Shown: positions 39,697 through 48,324 of the stretch, in pieces
Numbering within the stretch: position 1 is the stretch's first letter
Layout of the letters: every line of letters starts with the position of its first letter
Source of the DNA: Salinicola lusitanus
GTDB taxonomy: Bacteria; Pseudomonadota; Gammaproteobacteria; Pseudomonadales; Halomonadaceae
Direction of reading: 5' to 3'
Assembly (NCBI RefSeq): GCF_003206045.1
Contig: NZ_PZJM01000016.1
Span: 29,522-93,521 of the forward strand
DNA length: 64,000 nucleotides
The notes under the pieces: model-generated
Told to the model about the DNA's origin: nothing
The model's database searches: none
What the model saw: only the letters and a program-made list of their open reading frames with translations
Translations under genes and position numbers: made by a program

Positions 39697-40419
39697 TCAG
39701 GCACCGATCTCGCCGCGGCGTATCGCGATGCTGATCGCTTGGGCGGTGGTCGTGACGCCGAGGCGTTGGCGAATTCGTCGCAAGTGATTTTCGACCGTTC
39801 GCTCTGACAGGCCGAGTATCGCAGCGATCTCGGTCTGGCGTCGGCCGGCGGCGATCCAGGTCAGGACTTCACGCTCGCGGCTGGACAAGCTGCCGGTGGT
39901 TTCTTCCATTGGCGACTCCAGCAGTTGCCGAGCCCTGAAGAAAGCAGCGTTGGCCACGAGTCCGATGGCCAGCCTTGCCTGAGGTGAAGCGTCTATCCGC
40001 TCGCCGCCCAGGCTCATCGCGCCCTCTAGCCCCTGCGGGCCGAACACTGGCACCTGGATGCCATGGAGCCCTGGCCCACGGGGTAGGCGGACCATACGAT
40101 AGCGCTCGCCACCGTCATCGGTCGTCTTGGTCCAGAAGAACGGCTCACGCGCTTCGAAGATATGGCGAGTCACCGGGCAATGGCGCACGTAGGTTTCGGC
40201 ATCGACGGTCTGGCCGTCACTGAACCAGTCACCTTCTACCCAGTAGATACGCTCGACCAGGCCCTCCCCCGAGGTCGACGCCGAGTACAGCACGAAGCGG
40301 TCATAGCCGAACTGCCGGGCGAAGGTGCGGACTTCTGCCTGGATTGTCGCCAGGGTTTCAGCGCCCTCGATCGCGAGGGCGCTGTTGATGGCCGAAGCCG
40401 CCGATGGGGATGAGACCAT
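39697..40419 (-). CDS. LuxR-type regulator with autoinducer-binding-like domain
   Basis: 240 residues: N-terminal autoinducer-binding-like domain (about 20-160) and C-terminal LuxR helix-turn-helix (LSSREREVLTWIAAGRRQTEI...GLSERTVENHLRRIRQRLGV). Of the usual AHL-contact residues, Tyr/Trp positions are partly kept (PFFW), but the conserved Asp of the D-P pair is Cys (HCPVTRH), so standard AHL binding is doubtful. No luxI is nearby, making it an orphan. The start overlaps the hchA stop by one base (TGATG), so it is co-translated with the chaperone gene. Confidence 0.85.
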   Translation of the reverse strand: MVSSPSAASAINSALAIEGAETLATIQAEVRTFARQFGYDRFVLYSASTSGEGLVERIYWVEGDWFSDGQTVDAETYVRHCPVTRHIFEAREPFFWTKTTDDGGERYRMVRLPRGPGLHGIQVPVFGPQGLEGAMSLGGERIDASPQARLAIGLVANAAFFRARQLLESPMEETTGSLSSREREVLTWIAAGRRQTEIAAILGLSERTVENHLRRIRQRLGVTTTAQAISIAIRRGEIGA

Positions 40420-41267
40420 CAGCCAGCCAGTTCCTCGAGCATGGCCTGGGCTGCCAGCTTGCCCAAGGCGTTGCCGGCCAGCGGGCTGTCACCGGTGATC
40501 AGCTTGCGATCCTGGTGGACGGCACCGGAGATGTCGTCATTGATGATCTCGAAGCCCTGGGCTTTCAACTTCTCGCCAAACTTCCAGGTCAGGTGGCCTG
40601 GCATATAGCCGATGTCCGGCGTGGTGGCATCGAGGGCGTCAGGGAACGCGCAGATCTTGTAGCCGCGATAGATACCGCTGTCACCGGCTGCAAGGAAGGC
40701 GGCCGGACCGTGGCAGAGCGAGATGACGAAGCGATCCTGCTTGGCGGCCCATTCCAGGGTGGCCCGGACATCCCGGCTTTCGGGCAGGCCGATCAACGCG
40801 CCATGTCCGCCGGGAATGAAGATCGCCGCGTAGCCATCCAACCCATCCGCGATGACATCGGCCAGCTTCAGCGGCTGCTTGAACTGCTCATGGTAGCTGC
40901 CGAAGAAGCGCTTCACTTCCTCGTCCTCGGACGGCATCGCCCAGTACTCGAACTTCACCGGATTGCCCGAGACCGTGGCCACGTCGAAGGAGAATCCGGC
41001 CTTGTCGAGATGGTACATCGGCAGCAGCGTTTCCACCGGGTGGTTACCGGTCGAGAAGAAGCTGCCGTTGTCGGTCAGCAGATAGCGCTCGTCTGCCCCG
41101 ATCATCAGGACCTTCTTGTCGCCCCGGTAGGGAGTGGGGTAGTCGGCACCGCCAAGGTCGGACGTCGGCGCGGTGAACTGGCTCAGCGAATAGGGCGAGG
41201 GGAAGAACGCGTTCTCTTCGGCAGGGTCGCGCTGTGGCTGCTTGTCGGTGGTGTTCTGATCGCTCAT
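40419..41267 (-). CDS. hchA: Hsp31-type chaperone / glyoxalase III
   Basis: DJ-1/PfpI superfamily protein of about 282 residues, equal to E. coli HchA. It has [15 protein letters not shown] nucleophile elbow ([10 protein letters not shown] with the catalytic Cys), the Glu in the [15 protein letters not shown] region and an N-terminal extension typical of Hsp31. Known roles are glutathione-independent methylglyoxal detoxification, deglycation and holding of unfolded proteins. The ATG at 41267 follows AAGGAG; an upstream in-frame start at 41300 has none. Coupled to the downstream LuxR gene. Confidence 0.92.
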   Translation of the reverse strand: MSDQNTTDKQPQRDPAEENAFFPSPYSLSQFTAPTSDLGGADYPTPYRGDKKVLMIGADERYLLTDNGSFFSTGNHPVETLLPMYHLDKAGFSFDVATVSGNPVKFEYWAMPSEDEEVKRFFGSYHEQFKQPLKLADVIADGLDGYAAIFIPGGHGALIGLPESRDVRATLEWAAKQDRFVISLCHGPAAFLAAGDSGIYRGYKICAFPDALDATTPDIGYMPGHLTWKFGEKLKAQGFEIINDDISGAVHQDRKLITGDSPLAGNALGKLAAQAMLEELAG

Positions 41268-42055
41268 CGAAGACTCCTTACGTGTACGGGTATCCAACAC
41301 AACCTATCTCTCATAGGACCGCGCAAAAATGCGGGATATCCCCTAACGCGGCGCCACCTGCCCGTGAGTTCGTGGTGCGCGATCAGCGCGGGCCTGGCTT
41401 TTCCCGAAGCTTAGCTTGGTTGTTGCGGCCTTTGGTGAGGACAAGAGCATGCCGGTTTACATGTGACAATCGAGCAAGGGGAGCAGGAGATTGGCCATTG
41501 ATCCCGCCGTGCGTATATCACTCTCGATTGAAGGGGCGCACCGATGGCAATAGAAAGCCGTGATCAACGGGGCCTTGATAGGTCTCTGGGAAACATCGGG
41601 GGAAGGCAGTCTGGTGCCCATCAGGACTCTACTTTGGCTTATAAGTATATGATTAAGAAGAAAAATATGAATTTAAAAAATTCGGTATACCTATAGATAT
41701 ACCAGCTGCCCCCTTCGGTAGCTTCTAAGTTTGCGCGTAATCAGTCAGAGAGACCTCCTTGTAGGCACACGGTCAGCCCCTAGCTATTGGTCGTGTGCGG
41801 GGCGAATGCCAGCGTCTCTGAAAGTCGAGAGCTCGCTTCAATAATTTGCCAAAAATTGCAGCTGAAATTGTTCAAACCTCAGCCATACGCGGCTGGCTGA
41901 ACATTGAAAGTTTATGGGACGGCATCGCCGTCTCCACCATCTCAAAAAAACTCCTTAAATAGCAAAGCGCTATAGTCGAGCTGTCAGTCTTGTTGAAGAC
42001 AGGGCTTGTGTAACAAGCCCCGGTAAAAAATAATTATGATTCAAGTGGTTTTTTA
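41268..42055. other. Intergenic region entering an AT-rich islet
   Basis: 788 bp without a supported gene. GC falls sharply from about 41620. It holds an inverted repeat GGTATA...TATACC (41682-41703) and a stem GGGCTTGT-GTA-ACAAGCCC (42002-42020) just beyond the SIR2-gene stop, which may terminate it. Confidence 0.5.
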
Positions 42056-44524
42056 TTAAGAGTAGTTGTTAGACATATTCCAGTAGCCGGTTGTGGCTAA
42101 TTTTAATAGCTTTTGCTTGCAAGAAGCAAGGCGGCTATCATACCGCTTTCTCAAGCGTTCCGATATTCGAGATTCATATTCTTTTGCTTTTATTTTTGCA
42201 GCGCTAGTTTTGTCTAGTGATATTAGCGCAGAGATATGGCCCTCCGCCAAGGTGACTAATGGATATGTATCGTCACTCTCCAAAGTATCGTCTAGCGACT
42301 CAAGCATTTTTGTCGCCTTAAGTATATAGTCTAGAGAAGTCTGTACACTTGTCTTTTTCGCTGCAACTAAAATTAGCATTTGTTGAGCATACGCATGCGC
42401 GGTGTGATCGTGAGGATAAGCATTAAAAGCTGTGTTCAGTATTTCGTAAGCTTTTGCTTGGTCGCCAAAATGACGTTTACATAATCCATACTGTAACCAA
42501 AAAAGGCCGTCTGCTTCGAAATATTTCTCATGATCTTGATATATAGAGGTGATTAGAGTCTCATCTTCTCTAAGCACGTCTATAAGAAAATGGTGATTCA
42601 ATATTGCTTTAAATAAGTCGGCGTCGTTTTTAGTCAAGCTTTTGATTACCGGGTGGGTATAAACACTGAAAGCTTGAAGTAGCGCTGATATCGCTCGTTT
42701 TATTAAGCCGGTATCGACTATTGATTCGATACTTTTCCTTGCGTAAAGCGGGTGTCTTACGGCAAAGAAGTCGTTTTGTGCAACAATAATCCCTTGTAAC
42801 TTCCTTGCAAGAGAAATAGGAGGCTCAGCTATACCATCTTTGCTAAGTGACCTACTAGCGATAGTGTTTGATAGCTGGCACTTGTGCATTGATGCAAGGC
42901 AAGCTAACACGAAAAAAAACCTGTCTTCTTCGGAAGCGATTTTTTCGTAGTCATTTTGAATTATTTGCTCAAAGCCAATGCCAGTGGTTGCTTCCATAAG
43001 ACCAATAAGCAGCTGGCGCCTCGATTTCCCATATATTTCTCGTTTTCTAGCATTTACGTCTAGTTTGGCAAGTCTAGTCCAGGGTCCGAAATTCTTAAGT
43101 TTTGTAAGAATTGGGCCTACGTCATCTTCATTTATATCTTCAACTTTATGTACGTTAATAACGTTAGGGGGCAGCTTGGTCTCAACTCGGTTGTGCCAAA
43201 TATTTTGGCCTTCTGCCGATATATAAACAGCATTGTTACCTTTTCCAAAAAGCTTTGGCAGCTCATTCTTTACAGCGTCAACTCGCTCAATTACAACATA
43301 AAAACGCTTGTCGTTATAATTATTTAAAGTATGAATTAGCTTGCCTAGGTTTTCTACCTCATTAGGAAGAAAATACACTTTCTCGCCTTGGTCTGATAGC
43401 TCTATGGCAATCATTTTCAGCAAGGTCGACTTGCCACTTCCCGCCGGTCCGACCAGTATATGAGCTTCAATGCTATGGTCGTTGCACTCCGCAATTGCAC
43501 GCGAGATACTCTCGAACTGTTTGAGCGGAGCGGGAACTGATTCGATAACATCGAGCCAAGTTGGTTTGAAACCTTTGTAAAAATCGCGGATAGTGCCAGG
43601 GTTGGAGCGATGATATGAACTTGAGAGAGAGGCTCTCGATACCGGAATTACTCCGTTCAGCAGTTTAGCTGCTTCTAACGATTCGACCTCGTTGTCAACA
43701 AACATCACTTTTAACTCGGGATTTCTAGCTTGCGCAACATCCTTTACAGTGAGTTTTGTCTTGAAAGTTGAATCCAACCATTTGACAAAGTCTGAAAGGG
43801 TGGCTTTGACGTAGTTAATTCCGTAGCTCTGCAGGTCTAATACTTCAATGTCTGTTGCATCAGGTGTTAGAACCCAGCTTTTTGGCGCTGCCGAAGCAGT
43901 CCTGTGCTTTAATCGCTCAACTTGATGATAGAAGACAGGCTCATCTAGCTTTGTGCCAATAAAAATAAAAGGCAATTGCATAAAGTCCGAAGCCAGTTCT
44001 TCATACCATGGATACGATTTAGCGCTCGCTTTTCCATAGTCTTCTGGTGTGAAGACGTAACCATCCTCATGCCTACTCACAGAGCCATTCAGATAGATGT
44101 AATCTAGCTTGGCTAGCAATTGATCCTTGTCAGATACTCTACTCAACATTCCTTTGATGTTGATTTTTTGCTTTGAATTAATATTTAAAGCTTTTTCAAA
44201 AGCGTCATCAATATTGGTTGTGTAAACTCTAGGCCAAGGATAGCTAGCCAACGTTAAATATTCTCGAGATGGAGTGCAATGCTTGTATTGACTTTCAAGA
44301 TAATTATACAGTCCATCACCTAGGCGAGGTTTTGCAGCCGAGAAAACGGTTTTTAGAGATTCTCCTTTATACTCCCAACCTAGTTCTTTAGCGATTGTTT
44401 CTGCGAGTTCTCCGCCCAAGGGAGGATTTTTCCGCAGTGAATTCATACTGTTTATGGATGCTCCTGCGCCTAAAAACAGGACTAAATTCCCTTTTCTTAT
44501 ATGCTGTTCCAGTTCACTATTCAT
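42056..44524 (-). CDS. SIR2-STAND antiphage protein (Avs5-like)
   Basis: An 822-residue predicted abortive-infection NADase. The N-terminal SIR2-like domain (about 1-270) has VLFLGAGASINS, RVYTTNIDDAFE and FIFIGTKLDEP, which form the NAD pocket; the place of the usual LHGS is YLNGS. A STAND-type P-loop ATPase follows with Walker A GPAGSGKSTLL (about 363-373) and FYVVIERVDA. The C-terminal 250 residues look like TPR/helical sensor repeats. SIR2-STAND proteins deplete NAD+ upon sensing phage proteins. Strikingly AT-rich compared with neighbours, so recently acquired. ATG at 44524; AGGAAAAAAG lies upstream. No partner gene is visible. Confidence 0.82.
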   Translation of the reverse strand: MNSELEQHIRKGNLVLFLGAGASINSMNSLRKNPPLGGELAETIAKELGWEYKGESLKTVFSAAKPRLGDGLYNYLESQYKHCTPSREYLTLASYPWPRVYTTNIDDAFEKALNINSKQKINIKGMLSRVSDKDQLLAKLDYIYLNGSVSRHEDGYVFTPEDYGKASAKSYPWYEELASDFMQLPFIFIGTKLDEPVFYHQVERLKHRTASAAPKSWVLTPDATDIEVLDLQSYGINYVKATLSDFVKWLDSTFKTKLTVKDVAQARNPELKVMFVDNEVESLEAAKLLNGVIPVSRASLSSSYHRSNPGTIRDFYKGFKPTWLDVIESVPAPLKQFESISRAIAECNDHSIEAHILVGPAGSGKSTLLKMIAIELSDQGEKVYFLPNEVENLGKLIHTLNNYNDKRFYVVIERVDAVKNELPKLFGKGNNAVYISAEGQNIWHNRVETKLPPNVINVHKVEDINEDDVGPILTKLKNFGPWTRLAKLDVNARKREIYGKSRRQLLIGLMEATTGIGFEQIIQNDYEKIASEEDRFFFVLACLASMHKCQLSNTIASRSLSKDGIAEPPISLARKLQGIIVAQNDFFAVRHPLYARKSIESIVDTGLIKRAISALLQAFSVYTHPVIKSLTKNDADLFKAILNHHFLIDVLREDETLITSIYQDHEKYFEADGLFWLQYGLCKRHFGDQAKAYEILNTAFNAYPHDHTAHAYAQQMLILVAAKKTSVQTSLDYILKATKMLESLDDTLESDDTYPLVTLAEGHISALISLDKTSAAKIKAKEYESRISERLRKRYDSRLASCKQKLLKLATTGYWNMSNNYS

Positions 44525-45006
44525 CTTTTTTCCTTAATTTGTTAAATCATGCAGCAATGCAAAACTCGAATTTCAAGTGATATTTGGCAACTGGCTAGAG
44601 TTAATGAGGTTGTCAGGCGCAGAATTAAAACTGCTTAATCTGTATGGTTTCAGTCGTCGATCCGTGGGCTGAACGTCAGCGGGGTTTTAACCGCTTTGAC
44701 GACTATACAGCTCAGCGCCACTCGCACAGATGCAAAATGTCTATCCCATTGAATCGTGAGGTGGACGGAACGCTTGTCGCGAGTAGCCGTCGGAATCGAA
44801 CACTCATTCATTAGCGAAAAGCAAAAGTGATGTGATTTTGATCTCCAGGCGCTTTGGGTGGCTCGAAGAGCAGATAAACCCAAACCAGATCGCCTCCATG
44901 GCATCACTACAAAATGAATCATTTCGAACCATGTCTCTCCCCTAACAGCTCCAGTTTCGTTCCGGCAACTGCGCGGCTTTTACCTATTCAACATTGCATC
45001 AAAACT

Positions 45007-45170
45007 GATCCATTTCGCGCAGGCGGGGAGGGGAGACGACAGCGCGCCGTCGGTTAACGCCGCACCTAGGGGTGTCCCGGCCCTACGAATGGCCTCAGTC
45101 GCCTATCTCGTTACCATTTAGTAACACTTCGGCTTACTCAGGCTTTCTCAAGAATGCCCCTTTTGTCTAT
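45007..45170 (+). repeat. 165-bp diverged direct repeat, copy A
   Basis: Shares with copy B the blocks CATTT-CGCGCAGGCGGG, GACAGCGCGCCG, CTCGTTACCAT, GGCTTACTC, GGCTTTCTCA and CTTTTGTCTAT in the same order. Contains GTTAC-CATTTA-GTAAC. Confidence 0.75.
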
Positions 45171-45329
45171 CGGACGTTGCACGGAAAGACTTGAGTGTTT
45201 TCCACCCTCTTCCAACCGTCTGCAGTGGGTAAAATTGCATAAATCCGCATAATTTCTCTGCTGCCTACGCCCCCCATCCACGCCAGTAGTGGCGCGGCCC
45301 GAGGCCATTTCTGCGCCTGCGTAATTTTC

Positions 45330-45495
45330 GACCCATTTAGCGCGCAGGCGGGGCGGGGAGTCGACAGCGCGCCGGCGCTGGCGGCGTAAATCGCGCCGAG
45401 CCAAGCTCCTGTAGTGGCCACAGCCACTCCACTCGTTACCATGTGGTAACACATTGGCTTACTCTGGCTTTCTCAGGAATGCGCCTTTTGTCTAT
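45330..45495 (+). repeat. 165-bp diverged direct repeat, copy B
   Basis: Second copy, with the better inverted repeat GTTACCAT-GTGGTAAC (45435-45450). Could be a non-autonomous element or duplicated control region; origin unknown. Confidence 0.75.
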
Positions 45496-45682
45496 CTGTT
45501 GCCTGAGCCAATATCGCTGGTTTGTGGCTATCGCGCCCGAACTCGAGCCGGGGAGGGGGAGAGCCAGGTAGCTCGATAAGGTCGAGACGAATCAAGGCTC
45601 GCAAGATAAGCTCGAACGGGTCATCAGGTATGACGCTCGTCCCTCTTAGATGCCATCACGCTCCACACGAGGACTCGAAACG

Positions 45683-46318
45683 ATGGATTTTGCCGTATGG
45701 CTGACGTACCTCGGTGTTATCACCGCTCTTATCCTGTTTCCGGGCCCTGTCGCTTTGCTTTGCATGCACCACGGGTTGCGTCACGGCCGGCGACGCGCCT
45801 TGGCGACGGTGGTGGGGGGAGCACTGGCATCGCTTGCCTTGATGGCGCTGTCGTCTCTGGGCCTGGGGGCGATTCTCGCGACATCGGAAACCGCCTTCGT
45901 CGTGTTGAAAGCGGTAGGTGCGGCCTACCTTGTCTATCTCGGCATCCAGGCGTGGCGTGCGCCCGCCGAGCCAATGGCATCGCCCGAAGCCAATATGGAC
46001 GTTACGAACGGCATTCGCTCCAGGCGGCGGCTATTCAGCAAGGGCTTCACCGTAGGGATCAGCAATCCCAAGGATCTGTTGTTCTTCGGCGCGCTCTTTC
46101 CCAACTTCATCGACCTGGGGCAGCCGCAGTGGTCACAGTTCGTGATCCTCGCGCTGACGTGGCTCGCGGTCGATCTAGCGACGATGACCGCCTACGCCTC
46201 GGTAGGTTCGACGGTCAGCCGCTGGTTTGGCACGCCACGCCGCGTGCGCCTGTTCAACCGCACCACCGGTGGGCTTTTCATGGCAGCGGGTGGCGCCCTG
46301 GCCACTTCACACCGCTAA
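45683..46318 (+). CDS. LysE/RhtB-family amino acid exporter
   Basis: Inner-membrane exporter of about 211 residues with six hydrophobic spans, opening MDFAVWLTYLGVITALILFPGP and containing the family motif FPGP...GLRHGRRRAL (about 16-36) and KGFTVGISNPKDLLFF (about 120-135). Members export amino acids such as threonine, homoserine or lysine; specificity is not readable. The ATG at 45683 gives the canonical family N-terminus; an in-frame start 33 bp earlier adds an atypical hydrophilic leader. A racemase-like gene follows 24 bp downstream, likely the same transcript. Confidence 0.88.
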   Translation: MDFAVWLTYLGVITALILFPGPVALLCMHHGLRHGRRRALATVVGGALASLALMALSSLGLGAILATSETAFVVLKAVGAAYLVYLGIQAWRAPAEPMASPEANMDVTNGIRSRRRLFSKGFTVGISNPKDLLFFGALFPNFIDLGQPQWSQFVILALTWLAVDLATMTAYASVGSTVSRWFGTPRRVRLFNRTTGGLFMAAGGALATSHR

Positions 46319-46342
46319 GCCTTCACGGAGATCAGGAATTTC

Positions 46343-47146
46343 ATGGAATCGACAGCCCTGCACCGGCCCATAGCGGTCTTCGATGCCGGAATCGGCAGCT
46401 ACGCCATCGTGGCGGAGATACAGCGGCGCTTACCTAGACAGGATGTGATCTACTTCGCGGATCGTGCCAGTTTTCCCTACGGGAGCAAGGCGCCCGACGA
46501 GCTGGCCCGGGTCATGGAGCGGACGTTGCGCTTTCTGGAGAGTTTCGACCCCTCGGCCATCGTCATCGCTTCCAACGCGCCATCGATCACCGTACTCGAA
46601 TCGGTGCGCCCTCTGACGCGCTTGCCGGTCTTCGGCGTCTTTCCACCCCTGGAGGCGGCGCTGGCAAGCTCGACCAATCATGCGGTGGGCATCATGGGCG
46701 TCGAGTCGCTGGTCGAAAGCGAGATGCTGGAGAGCTTCGTGGCGTCCCATGACCTCGCCGGTGCCAGGGTCGAGCTGATCAACGCCTCGAGCATGGTGGA
46801 GCTGGTCGAAAGCGGGGCGTTTCTGTTCGACCCGCAAGGCACACAGGCGAGCGTCGACGACTTCGTGGAGACCCTCTTTCGGCGGAAGCCCGATATCGAC
46901 GTGCTGACGCTATCGAGCACGCACCTGCCATGGCTGAAGGCGTTTTTCGAGCGTGCGCGCCCTCAATGCCGGTTTCTGGACCCCGCCGAGAGTGTGGTGG
47001 CGAATCTTGGCTCCGGAACTGTGGGTACGGGGATAATCAGGACGCTGGTCACGGAAGACGCGCGTTATTCGGTCAGCGATTTCCGGCGCATGCTGGATCG
47101 ACTGGGCGTCGATCTCACGCTCGAGGTCGTCGAGGCGCCGCGGTGA
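46343..47146 (+). CDS. Glutamate-racemase homologue lacking both catalytic Cys
   Basis: 267-residue member of the Asp/Glu racemase fold, close to MurI in layout: AVFDAGIGSYAIVAEI (substrate Asp present), FADRASFPYGSK, SSMVELVESG and the final FLDPAESVV. The two catalytic cysteines are absent: MurI has ACNTAS and GCTH(F/Y)P, while here they read IASNAPS (Ser 77) and LSSTHLP (Ser 192). Classical two-base racemisation is therefore unlikely. It may bind an amino acid as a regulator, or use a different chemistry. ATG at 46343 follows AGGAATTTC; it is next to a LysE exporter, which hints at an amino acid theme. Confidence 0.8.
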   Translation: MESTALHRPIAVFDAGIGSYAIVAEIQRRLPRQDVIYFADRASFPYGSKAPDELARVMERTLRFLESFDPSAIVIASNAPSITVLESVRPLTRLPVFGVFPPLEAALASSTNHAVGIMGVESLVESEMLESFVASHDLAGARVELINASSMVELVESGAFLFDPQGTQASVDDFVETLFRRKPDIDVLTLSSTHLPWLKAFFERARPQCRFLDPAESVVANLGSGTVGTGIIRTLVTEDARYSVSDFRRMLDRLGVDLTLEVVEAPR

Positions 47147-47238
47147 TGGGCTCTCTCGTCGGTGACGTCGGGTTGCCGGATTCGCTCGCCAGGTAGCTTG
47201 CTCGGCCGCAGGGTCGGGCCTGACGGGAGAAATCGATT

Positions 47239-47315
47239 TGGTGCCCCCATCAGGATTCGAACCTGAGACCTGTCCCTTAGGAGGGGACCGCTCTATCCAG
47301 CTGAGCTATGGGGGC
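47239..47315 (-). tRNA. tRNA-Arg (anticodon CCU)
   Basis: Minus-strand cloverleaf including CCA: acceptor GCCCCCA/TGGGGGC, D arm AGCTCAGCTGGATAGAGC, anticodon loop with CCT inside CCCTCCTAAGGG, T arm CAGGTTCGAATCCTG. Length 77 nt. No repeat of its 3' end was found nearby. Confidence 0.92.
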
Positions 47316-47487
47316 GAGATCGGTAGGCAGTGACGGCCGCCGTGGAATGGACGGCGCGTGCGTCTCTGGCGGCGCATAGTATAAGCGCCGGATTCGCCAA
47401 GATAAACCCGCGGTCGCCATTGCGCCGGGACGCTCCGCGTCGGCATTGGTACAATGCCGCCTTCCCGATTCGAGCCATCGCTATCTC

Positions 47488-48324
47488 ATGCCTTGTTCTG
47501 ATGACACCGCCCCGCGCACGCGGCACGGCAACGATATTCCCGTGGGACAGGACCGGATCTTCGACGGCCTGGCCGACAAGTTCGCCAACAGCCTCTATGC
47601 CACGGCGCGGGGCCAGATCCGTCTGGCGGTGCTCGACGACGTGCTGTCCCGCGCCCTGCCGCCGGAAGGTGGGCCGGCGCTGGATGTCGGCGGCGGCCTC
47701 GGCCAGATGAGCGGCTGGCTGGCCGAGCGGGGCCATCGCGTCACCCTGGCGGAACCCTCGGCGGACATGCTGGCGGGGGCGCGGGCCAGCTTCGGCGGGC
47801 TGCCTGTCCAGACGCTGCAGGCGCCGATCCAGGCTTTGCCCGAGCAGGCGCCAGGGCCGTGGCCGTTGATCGTCTGTCACGCCGTGCTGGAGTGGCTGGC
47901 GCAGCCGCGCGAGGCGTTCTCCATCCTGAACGCGTTGCTGGCGCCGGGCGGCCGGCTCTCCTTGATGGTGTTCAACCGCGATGCGCTGCGTTTCTCCAAC
48001 GTGGTCAAGGGCAATCTCGACAAGGCGCTGGAGGATCGGCTGTCGGGCACCGGCCGGCGCCAACGCCTGACGCCGATCTCGCCGTTGACGCATGCCGATA
48101 TCGAGCGCTGGTGTCGGGAGGAGGGGCTGGTGATCGAAAGTGTCGCCGGCATCCGGATTTTCCACGACTACCTGCGTGAGCGCTCACCGAGCGAGGCGCA
48201 ACTCGAGACGATCATCGAGCTCGAGAAGCGTTACTGCCGGGTCGAGCCGCACTGGCGGCTGGGGCGCTACCTTCACTATCTGATTCGACGTGCCGACGGC
48301 ACCGACCCCAAGGAGATGTCTTGA
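47488..48324 (+). CDS. cmoM: tRNA uridine 5-oxyacetate methyltransferase CmoM
   Basis: SAM-dependent enzyme that methylates cmo5U34 to mcmo5U in tRNAs. About 278 residues; after a short leader it matches the E. coli protein (formerly SmtA) closely in order: QDRIFDGLADKFANSLYAT, LDVGGGLGQMSGWLAERGH (SAM motif), ICHAVLEWL-type VCHAVLEWLAQP, PGGRLSLMVFN, IRIFHDYLRE and ELEKRYCRVEPHWRLGRYLHY. The ATG at 47488 replaces a GTG-type start at 47446. The next gene overlaps its stop, so both rRNA/tRNA methyltransferases are co-expressed. Confidence 0.9.
   Translation: MPCSDDTAPRTRHGNDIPVGQDRIFDGLADKFANSLYATARGQIRLAVLDDVLSRALPPEGGPALDVGGGLGQMSGWLAERGHRVTLAEPSADMLAGARASFGGLPVQTLQAPIQALPEQAPGPWPLIVCHAVLEWLAQPREAFSILNALLAPGGRLSLMVFNRDALRFSNVVKGNLDKALEDRLSGTGRRQRLTPISPLTHADIERWCREEGLVIESVAGIRIFHDYLRERSPSEAQLETIIELEKRYCRVEPHWRLGRYLHYLIRRADGTDPKEMS

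Larger units (their letters stand above)
44525..45682. other. Non-coding islet right flank
   Basis: 1.16 kb without a supported gene. It returns from AT-rich to GC-rich and contains two diverged 165-bp repeats (45007-45170 and 45330-45495). Confidence 0.5.

Noticed and set aside
42002..42020. Classical terminator for the SIR2 gene
   Set aside because: The stem is good, but on the minus strand no T tract follows it; kept only as a possible signal.
44650..44922. 90-codon minus-strand frame near the SIR2 islet
   Set aside because: Composition unlike a protein and no start signal.
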